A DNA stretch of 64,000 nucleotides, taken from Paraphysomonas bandaiensis (taxonomy: Eukaryota; Chrysophyceae). Shown here one piece after another: positions 44,682 to 56,564 of the stretch. The position numbers and the translations under genes are program-made. The stretch lies in the NCBI GenBank assembly GCA_965644295.1, contig CBFFRP010000136.1, positions 230,905-294,904 of the forward strand, in the 5' to 3' direction. Each line of letters begins with the position of its first letter. Positions within the stretch are counted from its first letter, which is position 1. The notes under the pieces are model-generated. The model ran no database searches, was not told where the DNA came from, and saw nothing but the letters and a program-made list of their open reading frames with translations.

Positions 44682-45985
44682 CTACTTGCGTCTTCTTTTA
44701 TCTCTTGGTCCCTCATTAATCACTTCAGTGGAACTCTTAATTTGCTCTCCAAGATTTCTCTTTCTCTGCTCCATATATGATAAACCAACCAATGACTTTG
44801 TATAAATATCTGCTGCTTGTTGCGATCTATGCACATGAACTAACTTAATCGTATTGAACTGATTGGGATCCACGTGCTCTCTCACCATGTGATACTTAAT
44901 CTCCATGTGCTTCGACTTCTTGTGAAACACTGGGTTTTCGGCCAAATCCTGGGCACTCTGACTGTCGATGAAGAATGGTGTGGGTTTGATGAGCCTCAAC
45001 TTAATCTCACCCGTCACCCCCCGAACCCATAGCACTTCTTGGAGACCCGAGTAAATACACTGATACTCAGACTGCATGCTTGACGTTGCCACTGTCGTCT
45101 GCAGTTTGGACTGCCAGACTATAGGCCCTCCCGCTGCAAACCCAACCTACCCCGACGTGGACTTCCTGGACAGCTGGTCTCCCGCCCAATCCGCGTCAGT
45201 AAACATATGGACGTCGAACCGTCTACTCCCATATTGAATCCCTTTGTCAATAGAACCACGAATATATTGCCATACGTGTGTTAATAGCCAATATTCACCT
45301 TATTACTGAACCGAGACAGTACTCCCATTGCATAGGCAATATCCGGCCTCGTGTTCATCGATAGATATAGTAATGCACCTATCAGCGGCCGATATGGGAA
45401 GTTGTCACTATAAGCTGTTCCTTCTCGGTATGCTCATGCCGCGCCCCTTTTGCCACTAAATTCATTGCTTCCGCCGGTAGAGGACTCTTCCGTACCTTTC
45501 GCGGTGGCCCAAAAGATACTTTTCAAACTTTTCTAAGATCTTAGCCGCATATACTGATTGGTCAAGACGAATATATACTCTGGTGTTCTTGTTACTCGAA
45601 CATTCAGAAAATGTTCCATCTCGCCCATATCCTTCATATCAAACCGGGCACACAGTTGAGCTTTAAAATCCTTCACTATGTTGACATCACGACCTACTAA
45701 CACTAGGATATCATCCACATATATTGTTAATAATATATCAATTCATCGCCCTTATACTGATAATACAAACACGGGTCTAATACACATGGTTTAAAATGCA
45801 TAGATCGTATGAATTTATCCAATGTTTTCCACCACGACCGCGGGGAACTCCGAAGCCCGTATAACGACTTCTTCAACTTAAAGCAGTACCCCTCAGGCAG
45901 TGAAAGTCCGGAGTTGCCTTCATATATACGTCCCCCTCTATATCTGCATATAGAAATGATCACAAATATCCTTACAAAGCCATCT
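44682..45985 (-). pseudogene. Copia reverse transcriptase / RNase H, frameshifted
   Basis: Readable blocks in order: PEGYCFKLKKSLYGLRSSPR, MHFKPCVLDPCLYYQYKGDE, a YVDDILVLVGRDV-like box (with an inserted base), FDMKDMGEMEHFLNVRVTR, and RNase H ATSSMQSEYQCIYSGLQEVL to the end at 44682. Several frame breaks make it a pseudogene. Confidence 0.88.
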
Positions 45986-47323
45986 TCACGGATGGATCCT
46001 TCACACGCACACACCTCACCCCTGCTCACCTACTCGGCAACACCCACACACAGCCCAATTCTCACGACGGAGGAGCTGCAATTGTATGGCTCCCGCCCAA
46101 GAACACCTGCTGGAGTCACAGACAAACCAAAATCCCACAACTTACGGCACCACAGCACACAGCGCCTGGCCTCAACGCATACACCTACGAAACCCTTGCA
46201 ATGTCAGCAGCACTGACATTCTCCAATGTACTCCACTCTTCCGTGCCAATCTGGACTGACTGCCAGGCGGTACAGACGCGGACCAAAGAGGGCCTCTCAC
46301 ACAGACGGCGCGCCCTCGGAACAAAGCCCCAGGGAATATTTTACGAATGCCTCGCCACCACAGCTCTTAAACAGCGTCCAATACAATGGACGCGCTCGCA
46401 CCCCGAACGTAGAACACAAGATCAAAGCAACTGGACCTACACTGACCACGGCATTTATATAGCTGACGCCGCCGCCAGCGGCGATTGGAAGACACTAGAC
46501 AAAGTGCTCGGAGCCTCCAACTACAGTGTTGTCACAACTGACGCTACGCACATACTGGAAAAATTCTTCACCACGGGTCAATGGCACTGCGTAGACACGA
46601 TACACACCTCCTCACAGACCTCGGTCCTATGCTAGGAGACGTTACAGATCTCCACCACCAGTGGGATCTCCATCAATACACCCTCCGACGAGATAGCATG
46701 TATGCTGCACAAACGCAACGAGACCCGCAGTATTGGACACGCAGCGGAACAAGGCTCCCACACAAGCTCCATCCCCTCCGTACCCATAACACTCCTCCAA
46801 ACACTACATCCCCCTCGCAGAGCGTATACGCGAGACGGCATACGTATGGGACAAATCCTTTGAAATGGGTAGAAACCGAGCGAAAGGAAAATCCGGACAT
46901 AATCGCACAACGGCTTCCACATGATGCGCAGACTGTGCACACCCCACAGACAACATGGCGCACATGCTTCTCACCTGCACTCACCCTGACATCATTCACA
47001 TACGTGAAGATGTCCACCAAGCACACCACAATAAGCTTGACAAACTTCGCACACACACGCTCCCCCATCCCTGGTTTTACACCGCCATAACCAAACTAGC
47101 CAAAGCCGCATGGAACCCAACCACCCCCCAGGTTGAGCGCTACTGGACCGGCCACATTACTGCCACACAAATGGCCGACGCATTCGGACGCCACATATCC
47201 AGCTCACTGCTCGAACATCAATTCCACGCCCTAGAAAAATCCATCGCCTCTATCCTACTCCCCCTATATGATGGAGGGCTCCGCATGCTTCGCAATAGAG
47301 GGGACACAGACACCACAACGTAG
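45985..47323 (+). pseudogene. LINE-like element fragment: RNase H domain and zinc knuckle
   Basis: A C-rich island unlike its surroundings. From about 45965 the frame gives an RNase H fold with the expected catalytic acids: AIFTDGSFTR (Asp), AYTYETLAMSAALT (Glu), VPIWTDCQAVQTR (Asp) and YTDHGIYIADAAA (Asp). The frame stops at 46635 but a shifted frame continues to 47090. A third frame (46955-47323) contains a C-x2-C..H-x4-C-like pattern ending NMAHMLLTCTHPD, typical of the C-terminus of RNase-H-bearing non-LTR retrotransposons. The reverse transcriptase itself is missing. At least two frameshifts. Host origin is unlikely because of composition. Confidence 0.65.
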
Positions 47324-47720
47324 ACACGGCACCGGCGACACCGGTCCCGACACACGCAAAGCAACGCCAGCCCCAGGATACCTACCCGACACCAAAAGTA
47401 CTCCAGCTACTCCAGGCGACATCTACCCCACGAACTACACTCTCTGCAAGAGCCCAGACCCGACAGAGGCAAGCGCAACCACTCCGGAAACAACTTCTCC
47501 TTACTTGTAGCCGAAACCCCACCTCAACAACCAGCACCATCTCCACCACCGACTTGCACTCTCATATACATCTCGCCTCACCCACCCCCCACATAATCCA
47601 TGGCACAGGCCCGCCAGACACATTGCCCAAAGGTAGACCCCCCGACTAACCTCACTACAAGGGACGGTTGCACCATGGTGCTCGCAGCGATGCACAAGCA
47701 GTCCCGACACGGTTGCCCGC
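47324..47720. other. GC-rich tail of the LINE-like island
   Basis: Same C-rich composition continues to about 47720 and then falls sharply to AT-rich host-like DNA. A Pro/Thr-rich open frame (47268-47510) may be 3' sequence rather than a gene. Confidence 0.45.
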
Positions 47721-48230
47721 CACTAGTAGTATATAGCAAATCTAGTTATTAGCTAGTCTATAGACATAAACTAGTTTCTGTACGCAACCGTACTCATGTA
47801 ATAATCAGACTTTCAAATATCGTTTACACGAAGTTTTGATAAACAACACAAACTCATTTTGTTCCACGCATAATCTCCTACATATGTGAACCTCTCGTTA
47901 CTAAACATATCTTGAAAGATCAAACTATTTTAGTTTCTCAATATCATCACAGTCTTTGTACATCACTATATTTCACTGTATTCTCGTATATTGTCTTCAA
48001 GTGACATACATACTGGATATACTAAAATAAGATCCATATTCTAATAGCCTATTTTAGTAATGCTTGTGTGGTACAAGAGGGGCATTAATAAAATGTCACC
48101 AGTGTAGACGTCTTCGACTGGGCCTTAAAAATTAAACAGCCGGCAACCGGGAACCTCAAGGGCATCCGGGGTATTGGGCTGCTGCCGCCTGAAGTCAAGC
48201 ATCCGGGCTGTTCACCTTAAGGACTCATAA
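47721..48230. other. Non-coding stretch
   Basis: 48061-48100 (TGCTTGTGTGGTACAAG and ATAAAATGTCAC) resembles 3463-3500 of the single repeat copy. Otherwise nothing. Confidence 0.35.
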
Positions 48231-48395
48231 TACTGAAGTCAGCAGATATCAGGTGTATCAACATTCTGCTTGCTCACTGCGTTTACTTTTTGAGTGATAA
48301 AGCGAAAGTGGTTGTACCTTGTTCCTTGTTGGTGCTGCGTGCGGTGGCGCACAAGCAGCTTTCGTAGCGCTAAATAGAGTTGGATATCAGAGTTG
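48231..48395 (+). repeat. Left arm of a long inverted repeat
   Basis: TGAAGTCAGCAGATATCA to GGATATCAGA; the reverse complement recurs at 48969-49114 and a third copy lies at 3420-3620. Outer and inner ends are shared, which suggests a mobile unit of about 150-165 bp. Confidence 0.75.
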
Positions 48396-48968
48396 ACTCT
48401 TCAATTGCTAATAATAAAAGACAATCACTACTGCTATATATCGTTCCGAGCTCAATATATATATAGTAAAGCTCGAACTTTTCGCTCTCCGATCAAAATA
48501 TTTCGAGACGATATATAGCCCCCTCGGAGTCTGCGGTTAAGTATAAAAAGTATAACAATATAATATATATTATATATGAGTTTAATGAACTGATAAATAA
48601 GATTGTGACTATCTGAGATTACAAATTATTGATTGGCTGTAGTAAAGCGAATACATGTATATATATATGAAAGATGCGAAAAAGTGATGAATTTGTTAGA
48701 ATTGACAATTTCACATAAGCAAGCCTTGCTCTGCACACAATCCTTGAGCATTCACAAAAATGTACTTTTCAAAGAAAGAATGATAACTAGTCATCTAAAC
48801 ACTCATAATAAATATTCAAGTAACATCAGTTTATCATATATGTTCACTAGTCAATAAAATTCATAAATAGCTGCTATAGAAGTAGTAAACGTCTTTCATT
48901 TATTTGCTACAGTCGTCTAAGAGTCAGAAATATTGTAGCAAAACAATTTAACTAACGAGAGCGTATTT
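48396..48968. other. AT-rich spacer between inverted repeat arms
   Basis: About 570 bp with no recognised coding sequence; contains TATATA tracts and a short frame (48633-48857) that looks like chance. Confidence 0.4.
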
Positions 48969-49114
48969 CTGATATCCTACTATTTAGCAATACGAGAGCT
49001 GCTTGTGCGTCACCGCAAGCACCAAGGTACAATCATCTTTGCTCTATCACTCAAAGGAAACGCAGTGAGCCAAGCAAAATGTTGATATATTTGACATCTG
49101 CTGACTTCAGGCGC
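48969..49114 (-). repeat. Right arm of a long inverted repeat
   Basis: Reverse complement of 48231-48395 with scattered differences. The two arms could be the ends of one non-autonomous element or two separate insertions. Confidence 0.75.
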
Positions 49115-50013
49115 TTATAGAGGCATACGTTAGCAGCTGAGTTTACTTCCTTTCTGAATATTGATTTACCCTTTACTCTGAGTTCTTGTCACCTATATTG
49201 CCTATTGCACATTACAAACTATAAACTCTTTCAACTGGACAGAATAATATACAATGTCATCATAATATTATATATAATATATAATAATCCCATAATAATA
49301 TTATATCATTACACATATCATACACGAGAACTTAACACAATTTCTAATTAATAGAGTTCAGTCAAAGTTCAAAATATTAATTTCTGATATAATACCGGAT
49401 AGTATGGGGTGATATGGTGGCTATATCTTTGTGTATGATTTCATTCCACTGTCGATGTTGTGTATGAAATCGATAAATTTTTAGTTGTACTGCGATCTCT
49501 TGTAGTTATCTTCGTGTGTGCGAATCATACTCTTTATTTACTAAGTGGTATGCGTTTAGGTGTATATATAAACGATATAATGTTATGTAATGTATACATC
49601 AAGTTAGCAACCGCAGTTTGGATCAAGAATAACGAAATTAAGCATTATTAGCAATTGAACGAACCGTATCTAAATCTGGCTGGTGAACGGCGACGTGCTC
49701 ATTCAAGCAACAATTCTAGTACCATCTCGGCAAATATCTATGAAACAGTGCCACATAAACTCCACTGTTAACGCGGGTCGCATATATTACAACCAATGAC
49801 ATGGAAATGGCACATTTAACTCAACAAAATGAATCGTTGATGAGGTGCCATCTTGAAAACCATAGAGTCGCTCAATGATTCACCATATATCATTTTCTAC
49901 GACTTCTACACCAGTTTGGAAGAGCAAGGAACCAACAAAATATCATGGACAATATATCTTTCGCAGTCGAACCTGACAGACCACAAATAAATGTCGAGTC
50001 ATAAAGCCACAAC
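49115..50013. other. Non-coding stretch
   Basis: AT-rich, with ATATTATATATAATATATAATAA palindromic runs near 49264-49305. Nothing else recognised. Confidence 0.4.
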
Positions 50014-51996
50014 TTAATATACAACAATAAAAGGAGAGCTGAATACGGAGAAATAATAAAGATTATACTGCCATACATGTACATCATACAAGGCAATATA
50101 CACAGGGTTTAACATACCTTGCAAGAACTTCACTCGCAGGTGCTGAGAGAGAGCCAACAGTCTGGTATGCGGCTGCTGCAAGCATACTTGGCGCGGAACT
50201 GCGCATTGCTACGTCCTCATCGCCTTCAGTATGGTGAGATGCGTACTTCACGGTTACCTCTGTCTTTCTTTCACTTGATGTAACGAACTGCAGAGCGGTA
50301 CTAATCTGAGGAAAAAGTGCAGAGAGAAAGTCACCATAGGTATAGACATGCGAAGACTGCGGCGGCACAAAATCGTCAGAGTACATAAGTCGCCATACAT
50401 CCTCGGCTAGTCCCAATTCAGGACTAGCCCGCACTACCAACCCTTCTAGTGGCGTAACTTCATAGGCTAAAGTACCCATGGCATTTAGGCGAGACGGCAT
50501 CGACAACGATCCAGTGGCCCAAAACGATATTAACGTTGGAGATACCATCTCTGAAGAAGCTGTTCTGGAATTTCTGGTAGCATGTCCCCAATCTGCAATT
50601 AGGTGTAGAAGCTGGTCATGTTGCTCGGCAGGCCATTGGGTGACTAATATATGCCTAGCTTCTAACTCCGCCGCTAAATTCACTTTTCCTCGAGAAGTCT
50701 TTCGAGTGATACGGCGGCTTTGCCACTCCTCAACAGGAAACATCTGTTCATCGACTAAATATATAGGACTGCCCGCTATGGACTCCAATAAACTGGCTAC
50801 GCTATAGACCTTACTGACTGATATCGTCCATGATGTCGCACTGCCTCTCTCAAGGCGGAGAACCTGCAGTGTAGGATGGGAGATGTTACCATTACCAAGT
50901 CCCGCCGTGTGGGCATGATCATAGTGTACGTAGGTTGAACGACCACTGTCCGCTGTCGATGATCCTGTGGTGCCGACAGGAGGGGAATATGTGCGAGCCA
51001 TCTTTATTGCAGGATCGGATAGAACACCACCCTCCAATGAGTGGTTCTTTCCTGCAATCGTTCCGAGGTCGATACCCCCCGATACCAAATCCATCATCGT
51101 TACCTCACCGTCATCATCTTCGTCAAATAAAATATCACAACTAAGTAAATCTTGTGAAGATGAAGACTTGTTGAGATTGCACATCGCGGCATTCAGAAAA
51201 GCAACTGCGAACTTGAATCTTGTGTCTCTCACACTCTGCGCGCCGTATAAGCGAATTAAAGGTCAGGACCGGAGAAACACTTACACTTTTATTTCTTTGC
51301 CATAAAACCAGAACTTGCTTAACCAATAAGCGTGCGGGCTCGTGACGGCCCTCATTGAGGAGGTTAATCAAGTGACTGGACAGCGATCTATATGACTCGA
51401 TTTCACCTGTATTCTGGTCCAGCTGTCGTGCCTTTTTAGGCTACACATATTTCATTACGACAACGCTCTTGATGCGCACGAAAACACCTACCCGATTCTG
51501 TCTCTCGTTTTCAGGTATTGCCTTCGCATATATTAAACCCGATATACAACACTAAACAAGGTTACGTACGATGGCAAGTTAAATAACTCCTCACCTTGAT
51601 AAAAGCAAAGTAATTGAAGGGGTCATTGTATATCTTCAGAGAGGTCTTGTTGACTATACCGAGACCACTCTCAGAGTCAAGAAGTACCGCAAACATATCA
51701 GTACTTTTAGAGCCAAGATATTTCTTTGCAGCAGAAAAGACATATATGACTATAAGCGCCAGACCGTTTCGCACCTCTGGGCGCAGGTCCAGATTCTCCA
51801 TTAAGATACGGTGAATCGTCGTGCTCGTGTCCTCATCCTTCCTTGCCCACAGAGAGAAAGGAATGAGGTGCTCTAGACACAGAGTGAGAAGGTTTTGAGA
51901 GGGGTCAACAACTAGAGAGGGGTGGGCAGATATGTATTTGCTGTACACCTCAAAGAACTTCCTCTCGTACACGAGGATGTCTGTCTCCTCGCTCAT
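50014..51996 (-). CDS. Hyccin/FAM126-like protein (tentative)
   Basis: Five exons (51996-51595, 51551-51492, 51440-51285, 51235-50118, 50038-50014) join in frame to 586 residues; introns are 43-79 nt. The first 260 residues are helical: LLTLCLEHLIPFSLWARKDE, IVIYVFSAAKKYLG, SLSSHLINLLNEGRHEPARL and RDTRFKFAVAFLNAAMCNL. Length and helix order recall Hyccin, a scaffold of the plasma-membrane PI4-kinase complex, but no diagnostic motif is visible. The second half is Ser/Thr-rich with an acidic DEDDDGEV patch. The last exon is short and uncertain; reading through its donor would end the protein at 50084 instead. Confidence 0.6.
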
Positions 51997-52292
51997 AGCT
52001 ATGCTGATATATTCAATTCGTCGTTACTTTAGTGTCATGCACAGCGCATGGAACGGAGTTGTTCTTATAAGTGAATGGAATCCTACTGTGGTGTCTATTG
52101 GTGTGGTGTGTTTCCTGTACGGCGCCGCCATCATGCCACATGCAGTCGTGAATATGTACGCTGTGGTGCTTTGGTGCGCTCCTACAGCATGACCGTATAC
52201 AGAGCGCAGTATACAGCAGTATACAGCAGTATACAGACTGTAGTACAAGCATTATACGCTGTACTCGAACAGCAACTCCAGTATCTTGTATA
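51997..52292. promoter_or_regulatory. Upstream region of the Hyccin-like gene
   Basis: Contains GCGCAGTATACAGCAGTATA repeated as CAGTATACAG three times (about 52206-52236) and GCATTATACGCTG, the same words as other promoter regions. Confidence 0.45.
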
Positions 52293-52490
52293 GGGCCACC
52301 CCATACATGCCAAAACTCGACTTTTGCAAACTCGAGCTCCAATATTCTCTCCATGATACTACGAGAATTTCTCGAGAATTGCAAAACTCGACTTTTGAGA
52401 AACTCGACTTTTATTTTCTCACCATATGGCATACAAGAAATACTGCAAACAGTCACATATACAGTATATAGTCATAGTAAGCTACAAGAA

Positions 52491-53280
52491 TGACCACTGA
52501 TATCGATGCACTTAAAGAGTTTGAATGGGAGAGAATGAGATCTGCGATCTATTCGGAACAAAGGGTCTGAAACTTGGCACGCATGCGATTAAAAATGCTG
52601 AAAATTTTGAAGGAAAAGAAGGAGCTACTCGAGGCATGTGAGACCACCTTAGCCAAGAAGAAGGCAGATAACCTCGCTGCTTTCGTCATGAACACTTTAA
52701 CGAACTATTTTTAAGCAATTTCGATTTAACGTATGAGAAAGCGAGAACTTCCCGGTTTAATGTAAAATTAAATATAACCAAGGACCTTCTGAAAGGTATG
52801 GTACATAACAGAGTATGGTCAAACTTTATGAGTATGTCTGAGAATGACATCAACACAATGGTGTCTATTTTAGAAGAAGAGAACCCTAAAGACTTCGATA
52901 TCCTTGTTTGGGAAATACTTAAAAGTTGCAAGTATTTATGAAGGTACGAGTTGGCTAGATGCAACTGCTATTTCGCTGCCTTTGACGTCATGTATTTTAT
53001 TGATCTGCATCATGGATAAAGTGTACCAAAATGACTTAGACTTATATTATGACCGATGACTGATAGAGATTTACTTGACAATATTGTGTCTGATGGTTTA
53101 TTAGATGCATGGATAGATATTTTAAGCAAGTATACTAATAAGTGAATAAAAGGAGATGAAATAACTTGTCCCGAAAGTTTCCAAAATGCAACAGATGAGA
53201 TAATACAGCAGTGAATGTCTGTTTTTAGTAATAGGCGTGTAAGATGTAAGAGTCAGAACCAGTTAAGCAAAACTGAATAA
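52491..53280 (+). pseudogene. Broken coding sequence inside the unclassified transposon, with in-frame TGA codons
   Basis: Frame one starts at ATG 52491 (TTDIDALKEFEWERMRSAIY), meets TGA at 52568-52570 and goes on as LARMRLKMLKILKEKKELLE to 52714. A second frame then reads FRHEHFNELFLSNFDLTYEK through WSNFMSMSENDINTMVSILE to a TGA near 52940. A third from ATG 53056 (TDRDLLDNIVSDGLLDAWID) meets TGA at 53143 and 53212 and stops for good at TAA 53278. Coding character on both sides of each TGA suggests decayed tryptophan codons. Family not recognised. Confidence 0.5.
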
Positions 53281-53418
53281 TACAAGGAGACGAAAAATTC
53301 AAATTTGATTTCAAATTAGAAATGCTTAAATATATTATACATTGACATGTATATTATTGGACATTGACTCATAGTGCACAATTGCCTGAAAGGATTACCT
53401 AGCCCCTTGGTCAAGAAA

Positions 53419-53720
53419 TTAATCGTCAAAGAGATCCTGTCCCTGACTGAAGCGAATAAGAAATATTGACACATTGGTCCCTCTGTGACAAACTTCCCTC
53501 GTAGAAGTATCCACAACAAGAATGTACAGAATTGATGATGTCTTCCCGCCCATAGATGCAGTGATCTCACTCCATAGAGCGTCCAGATAAACAAGTGCTT
53601 GGTCCTTCCGATGCCATATATCGGAGCATGTGAATTCCCAGTTCAATTTCTTATTCCTACTCTGCACAAAAATTAGGGGAAATCCAATCCCCACGTGGCT
53701 GTGTCCACATCGACTCCTTG
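53419..53720 (-). pseudogene. Second coding relic inside the unclassified transposon, minus strand
   Basis: About 95 codons (GIGFPLIFVQSRNKKLNWEF, DIWHRKDQALVYLDALWSEI, SSILYILVVDTSTREVCHRG) with good coding character. VDTSTREVCHRG and the D-x-W pattern might belong to a DDE or integrase fold but this is not established. Confidence 0.4.
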
Positions 53721-54159
53721 TATAATAACTGATAAAGAAGCATCGAGGAGATAAAGTATAAATTAGAATGACTCGTGCGACAAAGGCACTCTCACACGCA
53801 ACAGTAAACTTGTTCCCAAACTAAAGTCGTCTGAGATCGCTTAAAACTCTTATATCTCTGGCTGAGTAAGATCAATTATTCGATATCTACGACAACATAT
53901 TCGCTTCCACAACGCCACTTTCAGCCATCTTCTGCGAATACTATGTGCCCGACACTGAATCAAATCACAATAATATGTTAGATTGTTGTATACATGCATC
54001 ATTCGGTCGAATGTAGATGAATATCGGCTTTGGCCAAAGTCGATAAAAAAGTCGGTAACCTCATTTTCTTTTAGATCGAGGTTGCCGAGTAAATCTCGAG
54101 TTTGGCAAAAGTCGAGTTTTGCATTTCTCGAGTTTTGGCCTTGTATGGGGTGACCCATA

Positions 54160-55439
54160 GGCAGATAGATATGCACAACCATCGTGTACACAGACGATAT
54201 CTAGCCGATATCCGGACTACTTGCTTAGGTCCCTCTAAACAAGACCAAAATTCGACGAAAGGATGTGCTTTTAAAAGCTCGACGTTTATCTGACAGTTCA
54301 TCCACATCTAATCTGATCGAGACCTGTGCATTCCAGTCCATGGTATTCCAGTGTAGTCGTGATATGTTTTAAATTATAGACTGCGTTTGAGCGATATGCA
54401 CGAGAAAAGTGTATGCTATCTCAGTTGAATTTCATGATATTAAGTGACGATTTGTGTTATGACGATATCTAGAGATTAAAACTTGAAACTCACACCATTA
54501 GATGACTTGTCAGCTCAGCACATATAAAGCACCGTATATGTAATCCAAAAATACTTCGCAAAGAAGAAATTTGAAAAGAGATGAAGCATGAGAAATTTGA
54601 TGCACGTGATATCGATGGATAGGTGCTGCTGAATGCCTAAACGTTATCCTAATAGTATAGAACACAACTGCCAAGCAAAGTGAGCTTTCTACTCGCCGTT
54701 AATCTTGGATATTGCTTGATATATTATATCTGATGACCGCTAGTAACAAGAGTAGGATTGGTTGAGAAGCAAGCACGCAATGCTGAGGTGTGGACTGACT
54801 TTGCACTACTCCTTCGACAAACACAGTGGGAAGTATGACATAGCGTTTCTAAGAAAATAGAAATTATTTCCCGCGATATATATAGTATTGGTAAAATTCT
54901 TTTTAAGCCCAAGTTTGTAGTATTGGCTGTTACTACATCGAGCTTATAAGTGTTAGAATTTCATATTACTGACAACACCATACAATCGTTGAGAACTGTA
55001 TACACAATCGCACATGGTTTGTGTTTTTATAGATTATAGATTGCTACAACAAGTCTACGATTGCATCTATGGGATTAATTTTCTGTCGTTACTCAAATAC
55101 CTGTGACTAAAAAAATTCTTCTGATATATGTTGTTGAGTCGATATTTGCAAGCATTTTTTTCTTCAAGGAATGCCACGCGATCACAATACAAACTACAAA
55201 ACAGGAATGACATCCTACCTATTCAAAGATTCATCACAATAGCTACGTATGGACACCGAAAACGGTCTCACTAAGAATATATCATATTTCTACAACAAAT
55301 TGTTATTATCATGCTTCTGTTTATTCAACTGCTAACTGCTGGCGTGTATTCTTCATTGATCTTACACCAGTGACAATCTATGTGGCAAAAACACGCGTTT
55401 CAACATCACATACACAGTGATAAGTGATAATCATTAAGT
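54160..55439. other. Non-coding stretch
   Basis: About 1.3 kb; frames on both strands (for example 54724-54912) lack coding character. Nothing recognised. Confidence 0.4.
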
Positions 55440-56114
55440 CTAATCAATACAATTTGAATTTGTCTCAGCAACGGGTTCGGCATCTGCTTTCTCGACCTTC
55501 ACAGTATCATCGTCGTCGGAAGGCAGCTCCTCCACCCGTGGGAAATTGTCATCGTCGTCGTCGTTCGCATTACTTTCCGCGCCCGGTGACCCACTCTCGG
55601 GGGCGCTATCAAGCTCATTGTAAGCATTCTCCGTTTTATTTCCAAGAACATACTTCTGGACCAAAACATTCTCCCATAACCCAATCGGTACCATGACAGC
55701 CTGCATCATACAGGAGAGATGTATATCGAATTTGAATGACATAAAAAGTGCTATTCCACATGACATCGCGAGTCCCTGAAGAGCTTCCATAACAAGTTTC
55801 TTTTCGTGTTCTGGATAAGTTGTCTCAGAATATTCTTCTGGTTTGGGGGCTTCTGGAGGCGGGGTAAGGAAAGGGATAGACGGCTGAGGCTTCGGGGGAA
55901 CCCAAATCTTCTTCGTATTCTTATTCGATGACACCATTTGCCAAATAAAAAAATAAGTAGCGAGGCCAACTACTGCAGCTGTTACAATACCAATTCTGGC
56001 GTACTGAATCACTTCAGGTGATTTCATGTCGATCTGTTTTTGGAGAAAAAACATGACAGGAAGAACCAGCATTTTCATATCCATCTTAGGTGCGGGCTGC
56101 GCAGGGTCGGCCAT
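55440..56114 (-). CDS. PHO88 / SND3 family ER membrane protein
   Basis: ER protein of the SND pathway for inserting membrane proteins, first known in yeast phosphate transport. A single exon encodes 224 residues. Two early membrane segments (MKMLVLPVMFFLQKQID and IGIVTAAVVGLATYFFIWQM) are followed by a Pro-rich loop (PPKPQPSIPFLTPPPEAPKP). Then comes the conserved segment ALQGLAMSCGIALFMSFKFD IHLSCMMQAVMVPIGLWENV (two blocks), which is the family signature. The C-terminal 50 residues are strongly acidic (NDDDDDNFPRVEELPSDDDD), longer than in yeast. Confidence 0.85.
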   Translation of the reverse strand: MADPAQPAPKMDMKMLVLPVMFFLQKQIDMKSPEVIQYARIGIVTAAVVGLATYFFIWQMVSSNKNTKKIWVPPKPQPSIPFLTPPPEAPKPEEYSETTYPEHEKKLVMEALQGLAMSCGIALFMSFKFDIHLSCMMQAVMVPIGLWENVLVQKYVLGNKTENAYNELDSAPESGSPGAESNANDDDDDNFPRVEELPSDDDDTVKVEKADAEPVAETNSNCID

Positions 56115-56564
56115 AGTACTAATGAAACTTGACTGTGAACTGGAAACCAGTATGTAGGGTTGCTCAACTGGTGGGTAAGGAGGATAGTGCTCAGTGCAGC
56201 ACCAGGTACATAGCAGTATGTAGTATCTGTAGGAGTAGGTGTACAGGCAGATGTACTGTAGACTGTAGTGTATATAGGTACTTGTGAGGGTATTTTTACG
56301 TAGACTACACGACTGTATCGCTCGAAATATTCACAATGTGTCCGCATATCCCGTATGTGGGATGTCCAGAGGACCAATCATTTGAGTGGTGAGGTGTGCT
56401 TTGAGTGGAAGAGAGGGCTGTACTGTAGCTGGTGTATACAGACCTATATATGGAAATGGCTGAGCGTTTTATGGACACGTGTTTACAGATGAATTCTATA
56501 TATTCGAACTCACAATATAGTACGAACACTAGTCCTGAGGATATAATCAAACACATCACAAATA
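56115..56564. promoter_or_regulatory. Bidirectional promoter region (PHO88 / LLPH)
   Basis: Contains GCAGTATGTAGTATCTGTAG, CAGATGTACTGTAGACTGTA and GCTGGTGTATACAGACC, in line with the other divergent promoters. Confidence 0.45.

Larger units (their letters stand above)
44266..45985 (-). mobile_element. Reversed 3' half of a Copia element
   Basis: Contains an LTR of 293 bp (44266-44558), then on the minus strand RNase H and the end of reverse transcriptase, closely similar to 41863-42984. The reading frame has breaks near 45150-45160, 45290, 45410 and 45540. It keeps more of the polymerase than the plus-strand copy (FKLKKSLYGLRSSPRSW at 45900-45850). It stops abruptly near 45970-45985, where the GC-rich island begins; no second LTR is seen. 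Confidence 0.9.
52293..54156. mobile_element. Unclassified terminal-inverted-repeat transposon, about 1.86 kb
   Basis: The ends GGGCCACCCCATACATGCC (52293) and, reversed, GGGTCACCCCATACAAGGCC (54156) are followed inward by repeated AACTCGACTTTTG / AACTCGAG iterons on both sides (52312-52415 and 54093-54140). The flanks show a 3-bp duplication ATA (52290-52292 and 54157-54159). Inside are broken frames. GGG termini with a 3-bp AT-rich duplication recall PIF/Harbinger, but no transposase domain was recognised, so the class is open. Confidence 0.75.

Noticed and set aside
52491-53280. Genome-wide recoding of TGA as tryptophan
   Set aside because: Host genes such as LLPH and the tandem methyltransferase end in TGA and have none internally.
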